Position numbers and translations under genes: made by a program. The notes under the pieces were generated by a model, which saw only the letters and a program-made list of their open reading frames with translations, searched no databases and was not told the origin of the DNA. From an uncultured Bacilli bacterium (lineage in GTDB: Bacteria; Bacillota_I; Bacilli_A; RF39; UBA660), in contig CANRPL010000017.1 of the NCBI GenBank assembly GCA_947632495.1, positions 1 through 21,574 on the forward strand: a stretch of 21,574 nt of DNA. The letters run 5' to 3'. Within the stretch, counting starts at the first letter, position 1, and every line of letters begins with the position of its first letter. Shown one piece after another: positions 6,520 to 14,598 of the stretch.

Positions 6520-7656
6520 TTACCTATCACTTATTGGTTGATGCCATTTATATTTTACAACACCCTTTTCATCACCAACATAGATAAATTGATCATATAT
6601 TTTTTCTAATAATTTTAAAGCTTCTTCTTTAGATAATTCTTGACTAGTTAAAATATGATTAACTTGGTCATCATCTTCCGCTTGATCTAAATAGTAAGAT
6701 AAACATAAAAGATCATAATCACGCAAAGCCTGTTTTATTTTATCATCACATTGCTTTATAAAAGTTAAATCAGCAGGTGTTAAATGATAATGATACGCTA
6801 AAGATATTCTTTCTTCATCACTTACCTTAAGCCATTCTTCATATATTATGCGAAGCTTTTCTCTAATAGCCTTATTTTGATATGTTGTACCACTATTAAA
6901 GATACACCTAATAATTGCCTCTTTTAAAGTGCAATGACGAGCTAAATAATAGATAATATATTGACTTGATAAACGTTCCATAAAACAGAAATGACTAACT
7001 AATATATTGCCAATAAAATAATGTCCATTAACAGGTGTATCTTGATTAAATAGTAAATACTGATTAATTGCTTCATCAATCTGGCAGCCTCTCGTTTTTA
7101 GTATATAGTAGATAATTGTATAATTATATTGTTTTAATATGCAGTAGCGATATAAACTCATGCCATCATATTGAAGATATTCCTTTTTCGGACATAATGC
7201 TAAAATATTTAAGACCTCTTCTTCCGTATAATCTTCATCATCACGTAGTAACATATATAATTTTTGTTTTGATACATCAGGGTTTAGTCTTAAGATAGCC
7301 TTACGACTCATCATCACTCCTTGATAAGGAAATAGTTTTGTCTGCTTATCTTTTATCGTATCAACTACTAGAGTGATGTCTGAATTATTCTTAAGTTTGC
7401 GATATAAATTAGCTAAATCAATATCTTCCATTTTAGCTATCTCACTAACTGTTCTTTGGCATCCTTTCCAAAAATAAGTAACTGGTTTACGATTATTAGT
7501 ATGTCTTTTAGGAACGATACCAAAAGCAATATCATCAAGTGATCTTCCCTTTTTTATTTGTTCATAAACATTACTCTTACTTTTACCTGTAAGTGCGCAA
7601 AATGCTGGTATGGTTATCATGCCATTTTGATAAGGATAACTTTTTATTTGCTGCAT
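6520..7656 (-). CDS. Protein with about five degenerate helix-turn-helix-like repeats
   Basis: 378-residue soluble protein of no family I recognise. It contains five related units of about 40 residues, near 8-46, 62-100, 109-150, 163-200 and 213-252. Each begins with an aromatic residue and Gly (YPYQNG, FWKG, FPYQG, YDG, FIG), has a Ser- or Asp-containing turn, then a [VIL]-Y-x-x-[LI] helix (NVYEQIKK, NLYRKLKN, KLYMLLRD, IIYYILKT, IIYYLAR), and ends in an acidic helix such as IDEAI or LKEAI. The turn-plus-helix pattern is what an HTH recognition helix looks like, so nucleic-acid binding is a reasonable inference. Residues 255-378 are helical and different. The ATG at 7656 follows GGGAG and a TTGACA promoter. 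It is monocistronic. Confidence 0.72.
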   Translation of the reverse strand: MQQIKSYPYQNGMITIPAFCALTGKSKSNVYEQIKKGRSLDDIAFGIVPKRHTNNRKPVTYFWKGCQRTVSEIAKMEDIDLANLYRKLKNNSDITLVVDTIKDKQTKLFPYQGVMMSRKAILRLNPDVSKQKLYMLLRDDEDYTEEEVLNILALCPKKEYLQYDGMSLYRYCILKQYNYTIIYYILKTRGCQIDEAINQYLLFNQDTPVNGHYFIGNILVSHFCFMERLSSQYIIYYLARHCTLKEAIIRCIFNSGTTYQNKAIREKLRIIYEEWLKVSDEERISLAYHYHLTPADLTFIKQCDDKIKQALRDYDLLCLSYYLDQAEDDDQVNHILTSQELSKEEALKLLEKIYDQFIYVGDEKGVVKYKWHQPISDR

Positions 7657-7681
7657 ACTCCCAACCCCTTTAGCGGTTAAT

Positions 7682-7709
7682 ATCTTACCATAAATTATTT
7701 TTTTGTCAA
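7682..7709 (-). promoter_or_regulatory. Promoter of the HTH-repeat protein gene
   Basis: On the minus strand TTGACA (7704-7709) and TAAGAT (7682-7687) are 16 nt apart, with TGG before the -10. Confidence 0.8.
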
Positions 7710-7710
7710 A

Positions 7711-7740
7711 TTAAAACATATAGAAACCTATATGTTTTAA
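7711..7740 (-). terminator. 13-bp hairpin after the PAP2 gene
   Basis: TTAAAACATATAG (7711-7723) pairs perfectly with CTATATGTTTTAA (7728-7740) over a 4-nt loop. It includes the PAP2 stop codon. The T-run that follows is interrupted (TTTTAATTT), so termination may be partial. It directly abuts the -35 of the next gene. Confidence 0.6.
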
Positions 7741-8348
7741 GCAATGTTATCATTAAAAATCTTCTTATTTAAATATTCTGTATAAAACATTAACCATATC
7801 GTCGATAAGCAAATGCCCATTGTTATATCCGTAAAATAATGTACGCCTAAATAAACTCTACTTAAAGGAATAATAACCATTAAAATAACAGCTGAAGTAA
7901 TACCGGTTATACGCCAAAACTTTTTAATATCCGCATGATATAAGAAATAACAAATTAAGCCATATGTACCAATTGCATTCATCGCATGTCCACTAGGAAA
8001 ACCATATCCTGTTTCAGTAATAATATTAATATCGAGAGGTCTAGCTCGCATAAAGATATTTTTTAAAATGAGATTAATCAAAATAACTGCGATGACACTA
8101 ATATTAAAATAGATACCTTTTTTACGATTTATTAAAAGCATAATTATCATCATAATAACAGTTGGTATTAAACTTCCTAAATCCGTAAATATCATTAAAA
8201 ACTTTGTCATAAAATTACTTTTAAAATGAATTATCAAATTATAGAAAAAATTATCAATTACTTCCAATGATAAAAAATAATAACTAATAACTAAAATAAT
8301 ACTTATAATACTACAAAAAATAACAACACTAATCTTCTTCTTGCTCAT
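7737..8348 (-). CDS. PAP2-family membrane phosphatase
   Basis: 203-residue polytopic membrane protein with about five to six helices. The three-part PAP2 active site is complete: K96-x6-R103-P104, PSGH at 118-121 with His121, and S163-R164-x5-H170-x3-D174. Family members remove phosphate from lipids such as undecaprenyl pyrophosphate, phosphatidylglycerol phosphate or phosphatidate. The sequence does not tell which, though undecaprenyl pyrophosphate recycling would suit a walled cell. The ATG overlaps the stop of the upstream 80-codon gene (ATGA) and has only a weak Shine-Dalgarno, so it is probably translationally coupled. Confidence 0.9.
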   Translation of the reverse strand: MSKKKISVVIFCSIISIILVISYYFLSLEVIDNFFYNLIIHFKSNFMTKFLMIFTDLGSLIPTVIMMIIMLLINRKKGIYFNISVIAVILINLILKNIFMRARPLDINIITETGYGFPSGHAMNAIGTYGLICYFLYHADIKKFWRITGITSAVILMVIIPLSRVYLGVHYFTDITMGICLSTIWLMFYTEYLNKKIFNDNIA

Positions 8349-8587
8349 TTATTGGTATTATGATAGTAATTAAATTCCGCTAGATTAGCTTCTATCCAAT
8401 CAAGATCATCAAAATTACTATCATCTTTACTCCTTTCAATTAAATTAATTAACTCACTAATACTTTGACATTTACTATAATCAATACCATAATCATTAAG
8501 AATATCTACTTCTTCACCAGTTAAAACAATACCATGTTTTTGATATTTAATAAAATGTTTTTCCAAATCATTTAAATCGATATCCAT
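8345..8587 (-). CDS. Small acidic hypothetical protein, 80 aa
   Basis: Soluble, strongly acidic and helical protein with no membrane segment (e.g. GEEVDILNDYGIDY and DDLDWIEANLAEF). No family is recognised. The ATG at 8587 is chosen because AGGTGA lies 5 nt upstream; the GTG and ATG at 8596 and 8593 overlap that site. It ends in TGA overlapping the PAP2 start by 4 nt, so it is the leader gene of a two-gene operon. Its TGA stop helps show the standard genetic code. Confidence 0.72.
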   Translation of the reverse strand: MDIDLNDLEKHFIKYQKHGIVLTGEEVDILNDYGIDYSKCQSISELINLIERSKDDSNFDDLDWIEANLAEFNYYHNTNK

Positions 8588-8611
8588 AAGCATCACCTAA
8601 TACTTTTTATT

Positions 8612-8620
8612 ATTATATCA
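8612..8620 (-). promoter_or_regulatory. Extended -10 promoter of the small-protein/PAP2 operon
   Basis: The minus strand reads TGATATAAT, with TATAAT at 8612-8617. No recognisable -35. Confidence 0.65.
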
Positions 8621-8674
8621 TAATGTTAGGGTGATATGACTTTTTATTTTTTGCTTTAAATTTTTAATTTTATC

Positions 8675-8702
8675 TTTACTTTGATATAAAATTTATTATA
8701 TA
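8675..8702 (+). promoter_or_regulatory. Candidate promoter of rnr
   Basis: TTTACT (8675-8680) is followed after 16 nt by TATATA (8697-8702) in a very AT-rich tract. Other registers are possible; TTGATA/TAAAAT (8681-8710) would place the start inside the Shine-Dalgarno and is less likely. Confidence 0.35.
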
Positions 8703-8724
8703 TTTAAAATAGAGGTGGGTAAGT

Positions 8725-10857
8725 ATGGAAATGACAGATTTAGAGAAAAGAATAATTGAGTTAATAAAAAAAGGGCATAAAAACATGACTTTTCGCCAAA
8801 TTAAAAGAGCTTTAAATTTGGTTGGAGAAGATGATGTTAATGCCCTTATTTTATGTTTAAATAATCTTGAAACGAATGGACAACTATATTTAAATGAACA
8901 TGATGAATATATGTTATTTTCCAAATTACCGGAATTAACCATTGGCGAATTACGTATTAATAGTAAAAATAAGCCTTACGTTGTCGTTGGTACTAATAAT
9001 TTATTTATTCCCGAGGAAGCATTAAATGGCGCGATTATGGGAGATATCGTCATTGTTAAACGTTTTAACAACGATTTAGAAAATAGAAATTACGCCATTA
9101 TTGATAAAATACTTAAACGTCCAAAAGGCGAAATAATCTTTGACTACATTAATGGTAAATTAGTTCCTTATAATTGGCCGATCGATATTCCTATTGAAGT
9201 TCCTGACACTGAACTAAAAGATCTCCTTGATGGAAGTAGAATTGTCATTAAAGTAGGATTAAATAAAATAGATGGCACTTATGAAGGACACATTGTCGAC
9301 TACATCGGTCACAAAGATGATCCAGCCTTCGATATATGCACTATTGTCCGTAGTAATGGTATGGAAATAGAATTTAGTAGAGAAGCTAACCATCAGGCCC
9401 ATCGCATTAGAGATCACGTTTCAGCTGAAGATATTGAAAAAAGATTAGAAAACGATGGTGTTGATTTTCGCAAAGCTAATGTCTTTACCCTTGATGGACG
9501 CGGTTGTAAAGATATGGATGATGCTTTTCAAATTATGAAGAAACCTAATGGCAATTATGTCTTTATTGGACATATTGCCGATGTTGACTATTGGATACCA
9601 GTTAATACCCCATTAGATTTAGAAGCTAGGAAACGTGGAACAAGTATTTATCCCTATAAGTTTTCTATTCCAATGTTACCTAGAGACATAACTAATGGTA
9701 TCTGCTCTCTTAACCCGGATGTCGACCGTTTAACTTTTTCGTATCTTGTTGAACTTACACCAGATGGCGAGGTAGTCGATTACCAACGTTTTGATGGAAT
9801 TATCCACTCTAAAATGAAAATGAGTTATGAAGATGTAAATGATATTTTTGAACGTCATATTCCACATCCTGAATATGAACCTTATCTTTATGATTTAGCT
9901 CTTTTTCTAGAATGGGGAGAAGTTTTAGAGCGAAGAAGACAAAAAAGAGGATATGTTAAGTTTGGTAGTAGTGAAGTCAACTTTATTGATGAAAATAATT
10001 TACCAGTCGAGGTTGAGCCTAAAAAACGTGGAGTCGCCGAAAGAGCTATTGAAAATTCAATGATTCTTCTTGGTGAATGCAGCGGTGAATATTTTCATTG
10101 GTTTAATATGCCAGGAGTGTTTAGAGTTCATCCATCACCTGATACTAAAGCCATTAGACAAGTTATTAGTATGATGCAGTTAAATCTTAATTTACCTAAA
10201 ACGATTAAGAATCCTAAAGCCTTCCAAGAAGTTTTAGATCAAGTAAGAAAATATGATCCTGCCAATGTATATAGTGATTTACTACTTCAAACGATGCGTC
10301 GTGCATATTACTCGCCTGATGAGACAATTAAACACTTTGGTTTAGCTCTACCTTGGTATATGCAAGTAACATCACCGATTAGAAGATATGGTGATAAATA
10401 CAATCAACATATCGACCGAACAATGCGTAGTAACATTGAAACAATTGATACCGAAGATCTATATCAAGAATTAACATTAATAGGGCAAAACATATCTTAT
10501 AAAGAACGTTTAGCCGATAAAACCGAAAGAGATGCTAGACACTATAAAATGGCTGAATATATGGAACAGCATATCGGTGAACATTTTACTTGCTACGTAG
10601 CTTATGTTAGCAAGTCAGGTCTAGCTGTTAAAACGGACAATTATATATCTGGTAAAGTTGATATGGCTATTTTAAGAGAACAAGGATACGTCTATGATAG
10701 TGAACACATGCGTCTTATCAATCTTAAAAATCAAACGCGTATTGAACTTGGTGATTGTATCGAGACTAAAGTTGTCAATGCTGACAAAAAAACAGGTAAA
10801 ATAGAATTTACTTTAAAACAAATAAAAGGCAAACAAAAAGTATATCGAGCAAGTTAA
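8725..10857 (+). CDS. rnr: Ribonuclease R (3'-5' exoribonuclease)
   Basis: 710-residue RNase II/R-family enzyme that degrades structured RNA from the 3' end in the cytosol. The domain order is as in RNase R: an N-terminal winged helix (about 1-65), cold-shock domains (about 70-225), the RNB catalytic domain (about 245-590) and a C-terminal S1 domain (about 620-705) with a short basic tail. The catalytic acidic cluster is complete: Asp257, Asp263, Asp265 and Asp266 in the spacing of the E. coli enzyme. GICSLNPDVDRL and VTSPIRRYGD are also conserved. The ATG follows GAGGTGG with a 6-nt gap. It is a single-gene unit with its own terminator. In small-genome Mollicutes-type bacteria RNase R is often the main 3' exonuclease. 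Confidence 0.96.
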   Translation: MEMTDLEKRIIELIKKGHKNMTFRQIKRALNLVGEDDVNALILCLNNLETNGQLYLNEHDEYMLFSKLPELTIGELRINSKNKPYVVVGTNNLFIPEEALNGAIMGDIVIVKRFNNDLENRNYAIIDKILKRPKGEIIFDYINGKLVPYNWPIDIPIEVPDTELKDLLDGSRIVIKVGLNKIDGTYEGHIVDYIGHKDDPAFDICTIVRSNGMEIEFSREANHQAHRIRDHVSAEDIEKRLENDGVDFRKANVFTLDGRGCKDMDDAFQIMKKPNGNYVFIGHIADVDYWIPVNTPLDLEARKRGTSIYPYKFSIPMLPRDITNGICSLNPDVDRLTFSYLVELTPDGEVVDYQRFDGIIHSKMKMSYEDVNDIFERHIPHPEYEPYLYDLALFLEWGEVLERRRQKRGYVKFGSSEVNFIDENNLPVEVEPKKRGVAERAIENSMILLGECSGEYFHWFNMPGVFRVHPSPDTKAIRQVISMMQLNLNLPKTIKNPKAFQEVLDQVRKYDPANVYSDLLLQTMRRAYYSPDETIKHFGLALPWYMQVTSPIRRYGDKYNQHIDRTMRSNIETIDTEDLYQELTLIGQNISYKERLADKTERDARHYKMAEYMEQHIGEHFTCYVAYVSKSGLAVKTDNYISGKVDMAILREQGYVYDSEHMRLINLKNQTRIELGDCIETKVVNADKKTGKIEFTLKQIKGKQKVYRAS

Positions 10858-10882
10858 AAAAGACTTCATTGAAGTCTTTTTA
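10856..10882. terminator. Bidirectional terminator between rnr and the convergent gene
   Basis: AAAAAGACTTC (10857-10867) pairs with GAAGTCTTTTT (10871-10881) over a 3-nt loop. The A-run and T-run allow termination on both strands. Confidence 0.85.
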
Positions 10883-11776
10883 TTTGAAATATTTTTTAGT
10901 AAATCCACTCTTACCTGTCGCCGTTATTGAATCTTCATCAATAGGAGTTGATTCATAATTATGATAAACATAAACAGCCGCTACCATAATGAGCGCATCA
11001 TGAAGAAAGTTTTGATTGTATTGTAAATAATTAAAAGCGTCATCTAGTGAATAATTTTCATATATATCGATATGATCTATTAAAATATCATCTTCAACAT
11101 GTACTTGTTCAACTAAATATTTAGATGCCATATAATCAATTCGGCCAACCGCATATAACAAAGATTCTCCATTATGAGGATCTATTTTAGACAAATTACG
11201 AATAAAACCTAAAGCGTTCATTAATATAGATTCCGGAAAACTCATTAACATTGCTTTTTCTTGATACTGATGCATAGCTACTAAAGTATCAATTACTTTT
11301 TCCATAGTTACTTCAACATCAAAGCAATCTAAATCTTCTTGAAAATTAGGGAATTCGCTTAAAAGCCAACTTTTTTCTGACATTGATAATGATTTTACAA
11401 CCATTATTTTACCTAACATACCCATATTATGGAATTGATAACTAGCATCTAGAAGACGATATAAGAAATCAGATGATAAACTAGCGTCACTATATAGTTT
11501 AATTAAATTATCTGCATCATATAGTTGTGAAAGAAATTCAACATCACTATCTAGGAGAGTACCTTCTTTTTGGCGATAAGAATAAAGCTTAAAAGCATCA
11601 GCATAAGCAACACTTAGTAACATTGATATCGTAATAGCATCTATGGCCTGTTCAGTACCATATAAATCATAAATATGATCAATTTTGGCTTTAATGCTTT
11701 CTGCAACTGTTAAGTCATTTTGGGTTCCTTCATCAACCCAACGATTAATTATTTCCCTTATTTGAACATTGTACAT
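10880..11776 (-). CDS. Hypothetical protein, 298 aa
   Basis: Soluble, almost entirely helical, acidic protein; no signal peptide, membrane helix or known motif. The helix-rich pattern with regularly placed Leu and Tyr (e.g. EFLSQLYDADNLIKLYSDASLSSDFLYRLL, residues about 79-108) suggests an alpha-solenoid-like fold. The last part is basic (KSGFTKKYFK). The ATG at 11776 has a weak GGAAAG site 7 nt upstream and a clear promoter. Monocistronic. Confidence 0.75.
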   Translation of the reverse strand: MYNVQIREIINRWVDEGTQNDLTVAESIKAKIDHIYDLYGTEQAIDAITISMLLSVAYADAFKLYSYRQKEGTLLDSDVEFLSQLYDADNLIKLYSDASLSSDFLYRLLDASYQFHNMGMLGKIMVVKSLSMSEKSWLLSEFPNFQEDLDCFDVEVTMEKVIDTLVAMHQYQEKAMLMSFPESILMNALGFIRNLSKIDPHNGESLLYAVGRIDYMASKYLVEQVHVEDDILIDHIDIYENYSLDDAFNYLQYNQNFLHDALIMVAAVYVYHNYESTPIDEDSITATGKSGFTKKYFK

Positions 11777-11807
11777 CTAATATCTTTCCATCCATAAATT
11801 GTCTTCT

Positions 11808-11836
11808 ATTATAGCATTTAGAATTTATGAAAGCAA
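11808..11836 (-). promoter_or_regulatory. Promoter of the 298-aa protein gene
   Basis: On the minus strand TTGCTT (11831-11836), a 17-nt spacer ending in TGC, and TATAAT (11808-11813). It begins right after the upstream terminator. Confidence 0.75.
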
Positions 11837-11858
11837 TAAAAAAGGTTTTAACAACCTT
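11837..11858 (-). terminator. Terminator of the SDR/PLP-enzyme operon
   Basis: AAGGTT (11842-11847) and AACCTT (11853-11858) form a 6-bp stem with a 5-nt loop, followed on the minus strand by TTTTTAT. Confidence 0.7.
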
Positions 11859-13104
11859 ATTTTTGTAATCGTTCAATAGCCATCATAACTCCTAGACGAC
11901 CATATTCATAAGTAAGCCCACCTTGTTGATAGGCAATAAATGGACTTCTTAATGGTCCATCACAAGATAACTCAATTGATGATCCTTGTGTAAAAGTACC
12001 AGCAGCCATTATAACCTTATCAGCATAGCCAGGCATATCTCCTGGTTCTGGTTTAGCAAAGGCATCAATTGGAGAAGCCATTTGAATACCCTGACAATAA
12101 TTAATTAAATCTTCGGCATTGCCAAAAATAATATTTTGAACAATATCAGCTCGCTCTTCATTCCACTTTGGTTCTACCTTATAACCTAATTTTTCTACCA
12201 CTTTACTCGTTAAAATAGCTGTTTTTAAACTACTAGCAACGACAGAAGGAGCAAGAAATAACCCCTGTAATAGTGATCGATTAATACCTAAAGTAGGACC
12301 TACTTCACGTCCTTCACCTGGCAAGGTTAATCTTTCACCACATAGATCAACTAAATCTTTACGCCCAGCTATATAAGCTCCATTAGGAGCAATACCGCCA
12401 CCCAAATTCTTAATAAGAGAACCAACCATAATATCAGCTCCTACTTCAGTAGGTTCTTTATCACTTACTAATTCACAATAACAATTATCAACCATAATGA
12501 TGACATCATTGTCTACTTTTCTTATTTTAGAAATAACTTTAGCTACTTTATCAATTGTTATACTCTTTCTTGTTGAATATCCTTTTGATCTTTGAATCTC
12601 AATTAATTTTACTTTATGAGTAGTTAAATAAGTAACAATCTCATCGTAAGCAAAATCATTATCAACTAAGTCAATTTCATCGTATTTTATACCAAATGAA
12701 GCTAAAGAACTAGGGTTATTTTTAATACCGATTACTTCATGTAAAGTATCATATGGTGTACCCGTAATACTTAACATTAAATCATTAGGTCTTAAAAGCG
12801 CAAATAGGCAAACAGTAAGAGCGTGACTGCCAGAAACAAACTGATTACGTACCAATGCATCTTTAGCACCTAAAACATCAGCAAAAACCTGTTCAATTAC
12901 TTCACGGCCAAGATCATCATAACCATAACCCGTTGTCGAATCAAAATGATTAGTTGATACTTTATTTTTTTTAAAGGCTGATAAAACTTTTAAACTGTTT
13001 TGTTTTGCTTGCTTATCTATTTTAGTAAAAATATCTTTAAGCTCTTCTTCAGTCTCTTCTACTAAAGATACTGTCTGATCAGAAAAAGTTAATTCATTTA
13101 ACAT
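11857..13104 (-). CDS. ynbB: PLP-dependent methionine gamma-lyase/YnbB-like protein
   Basis: 415-residue fold-type I PLP enzyme of the Met_gamma_lyase (PF06838) family, annotated in Firmicutes as YnbB or 'aluminum resistance protein'. The true substrate is unclear. Visible: the FVSGSHAL substrate-site region, Asp206 in VDNCYCE (pairs with the pyridine nitrogen), Lys232 in GSLIKNLGGGIAP (Schiff base), and the C-terminal SCDGPLRSPF and YEYGRLG motifs. The length is normal for the family. The ATG at 13104 has GGAGG inside the last codons of the upstream SDR gene and overlaps it by 7 nt. The symbol follows the Bacillus homologue and is by family only. Confidence 0.9.
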   Translation of the reverse strand: MLNELTFSDQTVSLVEETEEELKDIFTKIDKQAKQNSLKVLSAFKKNKVSTNHFDSTTGYGYDDLGREVIEQVFADVLGAKDALVRNQFVSGSHALTVCLFALLRPNDLMLSITGTPYDTLHEVIGIKNNPSSLASFGIKYDEIDLVDNDFAYDEIVTYLTTHKVKLIEIQRSKGYSTRKSITIDKVAKVISKIRKVDNDVIIMVDNCYCELVSDKEPTEVGADIMVGSLIKNLGGGIAPNGAYIAGRKDLVDLCGERLTLPGEGREVGPTLGINRSLLQGLFLAPSVVASSLKTAILTSKVVEKLGYKVEPKWNEERADIVQNIIFGNAEDLINYCQGIQMASPIDAFAKPEPGDMPGYADKVIMAAGTFTQGSSIELSCDGPLRSPFIAYQQGGLTYEYGRLGVMMAIERLQK

Positions 13105-13829
13105 TTCTTGCCTCCGTCTACTCTAATAAGAGAATTATTAATATAACTAGCATCCGTTGTCGTTAAAAAGTAAATAACGTTAGCAATCTCATCTGGGCTA
13201 GCAAAACGATTTAAAAGAATCTTATCACATTCTTCCTGAATATAATCTTCATCTAACTCTTTATTCATATCTGTCATTACCCATCCTGGTAAAACAGCAT
13301 TAACCCGAATACCTGGAGCATATAATTGCGCTAAATTATGAGTTAAGGATAATAATCCTGCTTTAGAAGCATCATAATCTAGACTATATGGATAATATGT
13401 ATCTACTGCATTAGTTGATGATACCATGATGATTGAACTACCTTGAGGCATCTTTTTAGCACATGCCCGTGAAAGAAGAAAAGGTGCGATTAAATTGACA
13501 TCTAATGTTTTAATAAAATTATCTTTTATCTTATCTTCTGGCAATGTATCAATAGCGATACCGGCATTATTTACTAATACATCAATATGACCATAATAAT
13601 CTACTATTTGATCGACCATTGTTTGAATTTCTTCTTCATTACTAATATCCGCTTTTAATAATAAAGTATCACTACCATATTTTTTTGTTTCTTCCTCTAC
13701 CTTATGAGCCTCTTTATCATGACTTTTATAATTGATAGCGACATTATACCCTTCTTTAGCAAACTTAAGGGCAGTACTGGCTCCAATACCTCTTGAAGCT
13801 CCAGTTATTAAAACAACTTTTTTATCCAT
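13098..13829 (-). CDS. Short-chain dehydrogenase/reductase (FabG-like)
   Basis: 243-residue cytosolic SDR using NAD(P)H. Rossmann motif TGASRGIG (9-16), NNAG (87-90), Ser137/Ser138 and the catalytic Tyr152-x3-Lys156 (YDASK) are present. The C-terminal PGWV and DGG elements are typical of the classical family. It resembles 3-oxoacyl-ACP reductases, but no other fatty-acid gene is nearby and the substrate cannot be assigned. The ATG at 13829 follows AGAGGTG; the 6-codon longer frame starts before this site. The stop overlaps the start of the PLP-enzyme gene, implying one transcript and coupled translation. Confidence 0.9.
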   Translation of the reverse strand: MDKKVVLITGASRGIGASTALKFAKEGYNVAINYKSHDKEAHKVEEETKKYGSDTLLLKADISNEEEIQTMVDQIVDYYGHIDVLVNNAGIAIDTLPEDKIKDNFIKTLDVNLIAPFLLSRACAKKMPQGSSIIMVSSTNAVDTYYPYSLDYDASKAGLLSLTHNLAQLYAPGIRVNAVLPGWVMTDMNKELDEDYIQEECDKILLNRFASPDEIANVIYFLTTTDASYINNSLIRVDGGKKC

Positions 13830-13845
13830 AAGACACCTCTTTATC

Positions 13846-13854
13846 ATTATACCA
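13846..13854 (-). promoter_or_regulatory. Extended -10 promoter of the SDR operon
   Basis: The minus strand reads TGGTATAAT, with TATAAT at 13846-13851. Its spacer overlaps the 3' arm of the upstream terminator. Confidence 0.7.
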
Positions 13855-13881
13855 AAAAAAGATAATTTTGCTTATCTTTTT
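13854..13881 (-). terminator. Terminator of the TPR/methyltransferase-like operon
   Basis: AAAAAGATAA (13856-13865) pairs with TTATCTTTTT (13872-13881) over a 6-nt loop, followed by a T-run on the minus strand. The stop codon is in the stem. Confidence 0.8.
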
Positions 13882-14585
13882 CGACTACTTATAATTGGGT
13901 ATGGAATACCATATGGATTATCTTCATATGTTACTTCAAAACCATCTTTAGCTTGTTCACGTGCTAAATCATAAACATCATCAATCCAAAACTGAATTGG
14001 AGACACATTCATCATCATATAGTCATTATATTTATATACTTCATCATCAGGGATACAACCACACATAGCAATATAAAATTCTTTATGTTCTTTAGTCGCC
14101 TTTTTAATCATTACTTTAGTTGCATCACAAGGCATAATACCCACCAATACATCAAATTCAGAAATGGATGTTTCCGCTGTAAACAACGAATGTCTTAACC
14201 TAACATTACCAAGTCCGGTAACAACTAATTTTGGATCATATACTGTAATTGTCCCTGAACTATTAGCTTCCTGTTGAAGCTTATCCATATGATATGAAAA
14301 AGCTGGAAAATATCCGCCACCCACTTCTAGAAAACGGCAGTTAAGACCATATTTTTTCCCCACTATTTCAGCAAAGCCTAAATAATAATTTTCACTTTTA
14401 TCAAGTAATCCAAAACAGTCATATATCTGCATCATAATATCAGCTTCACCACTTAAATCCTCATGAGCTAAAAAGTTATTAATGATATAATTTAAAGCTC
14501 CTGATGAATATTTATCACGATACTTATTTAAATAATCCCTTAACATTTGTACATAAATTAAACGTTGAGATGGTGTTACTCGCAT
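13872..14585 (-). CDS. Rossmann-fold, SAM-methyltransferase-like protein, 237 aa
   Basis: A helical N-terminal part (1-80) is followed by a putative Rossmann domain: a glycine-rich loop LEVGGGYFPAF (86-96), an acidic strand end VYDPK (115-119) and a third strand region with GIMPCDAT (149-156). The order is that of SAM-dependent methyltransferase motifs I, II and IV, but the sequence is divergent and no target motif is visible. NAD-type or inactive use is possible. The ATG at 14585 follows AAGGGG 13 nt after the TPR gene stop, so both are one operon. Confidence 0.65.
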   Translation of the reverse strand: MRVTPSQRLIYVQMLRDYLNKYRDKYSSGALNYIINNFLAHEDLSGEADIMMQIYDCFGLLDKSENYYLGFAEIVGKKYGLNCRFLEVGGGYFPAFSYHMDKLQQEANSSGTITVYDPKLVVTGLGNVRLRHSLFTAETSISEFDVLVGIMPCDATKVMIKKATKEHKEFYIAMCGCIPDDEVYKYNDYMMMNVSPIQFWIDDVYDLAREQAKDGFEVTYEDNPYGIPYPIISSRKR

Positions 14586-14598
14586 AACTTATTCCCCT

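Noticed and set aside
7711..7740. 13-bp palindrome as a protein-binding operator
   Set aside because: Its placement over the PAP2 stop codon fits a terminator better; kept as a terminator with reduced confidence.
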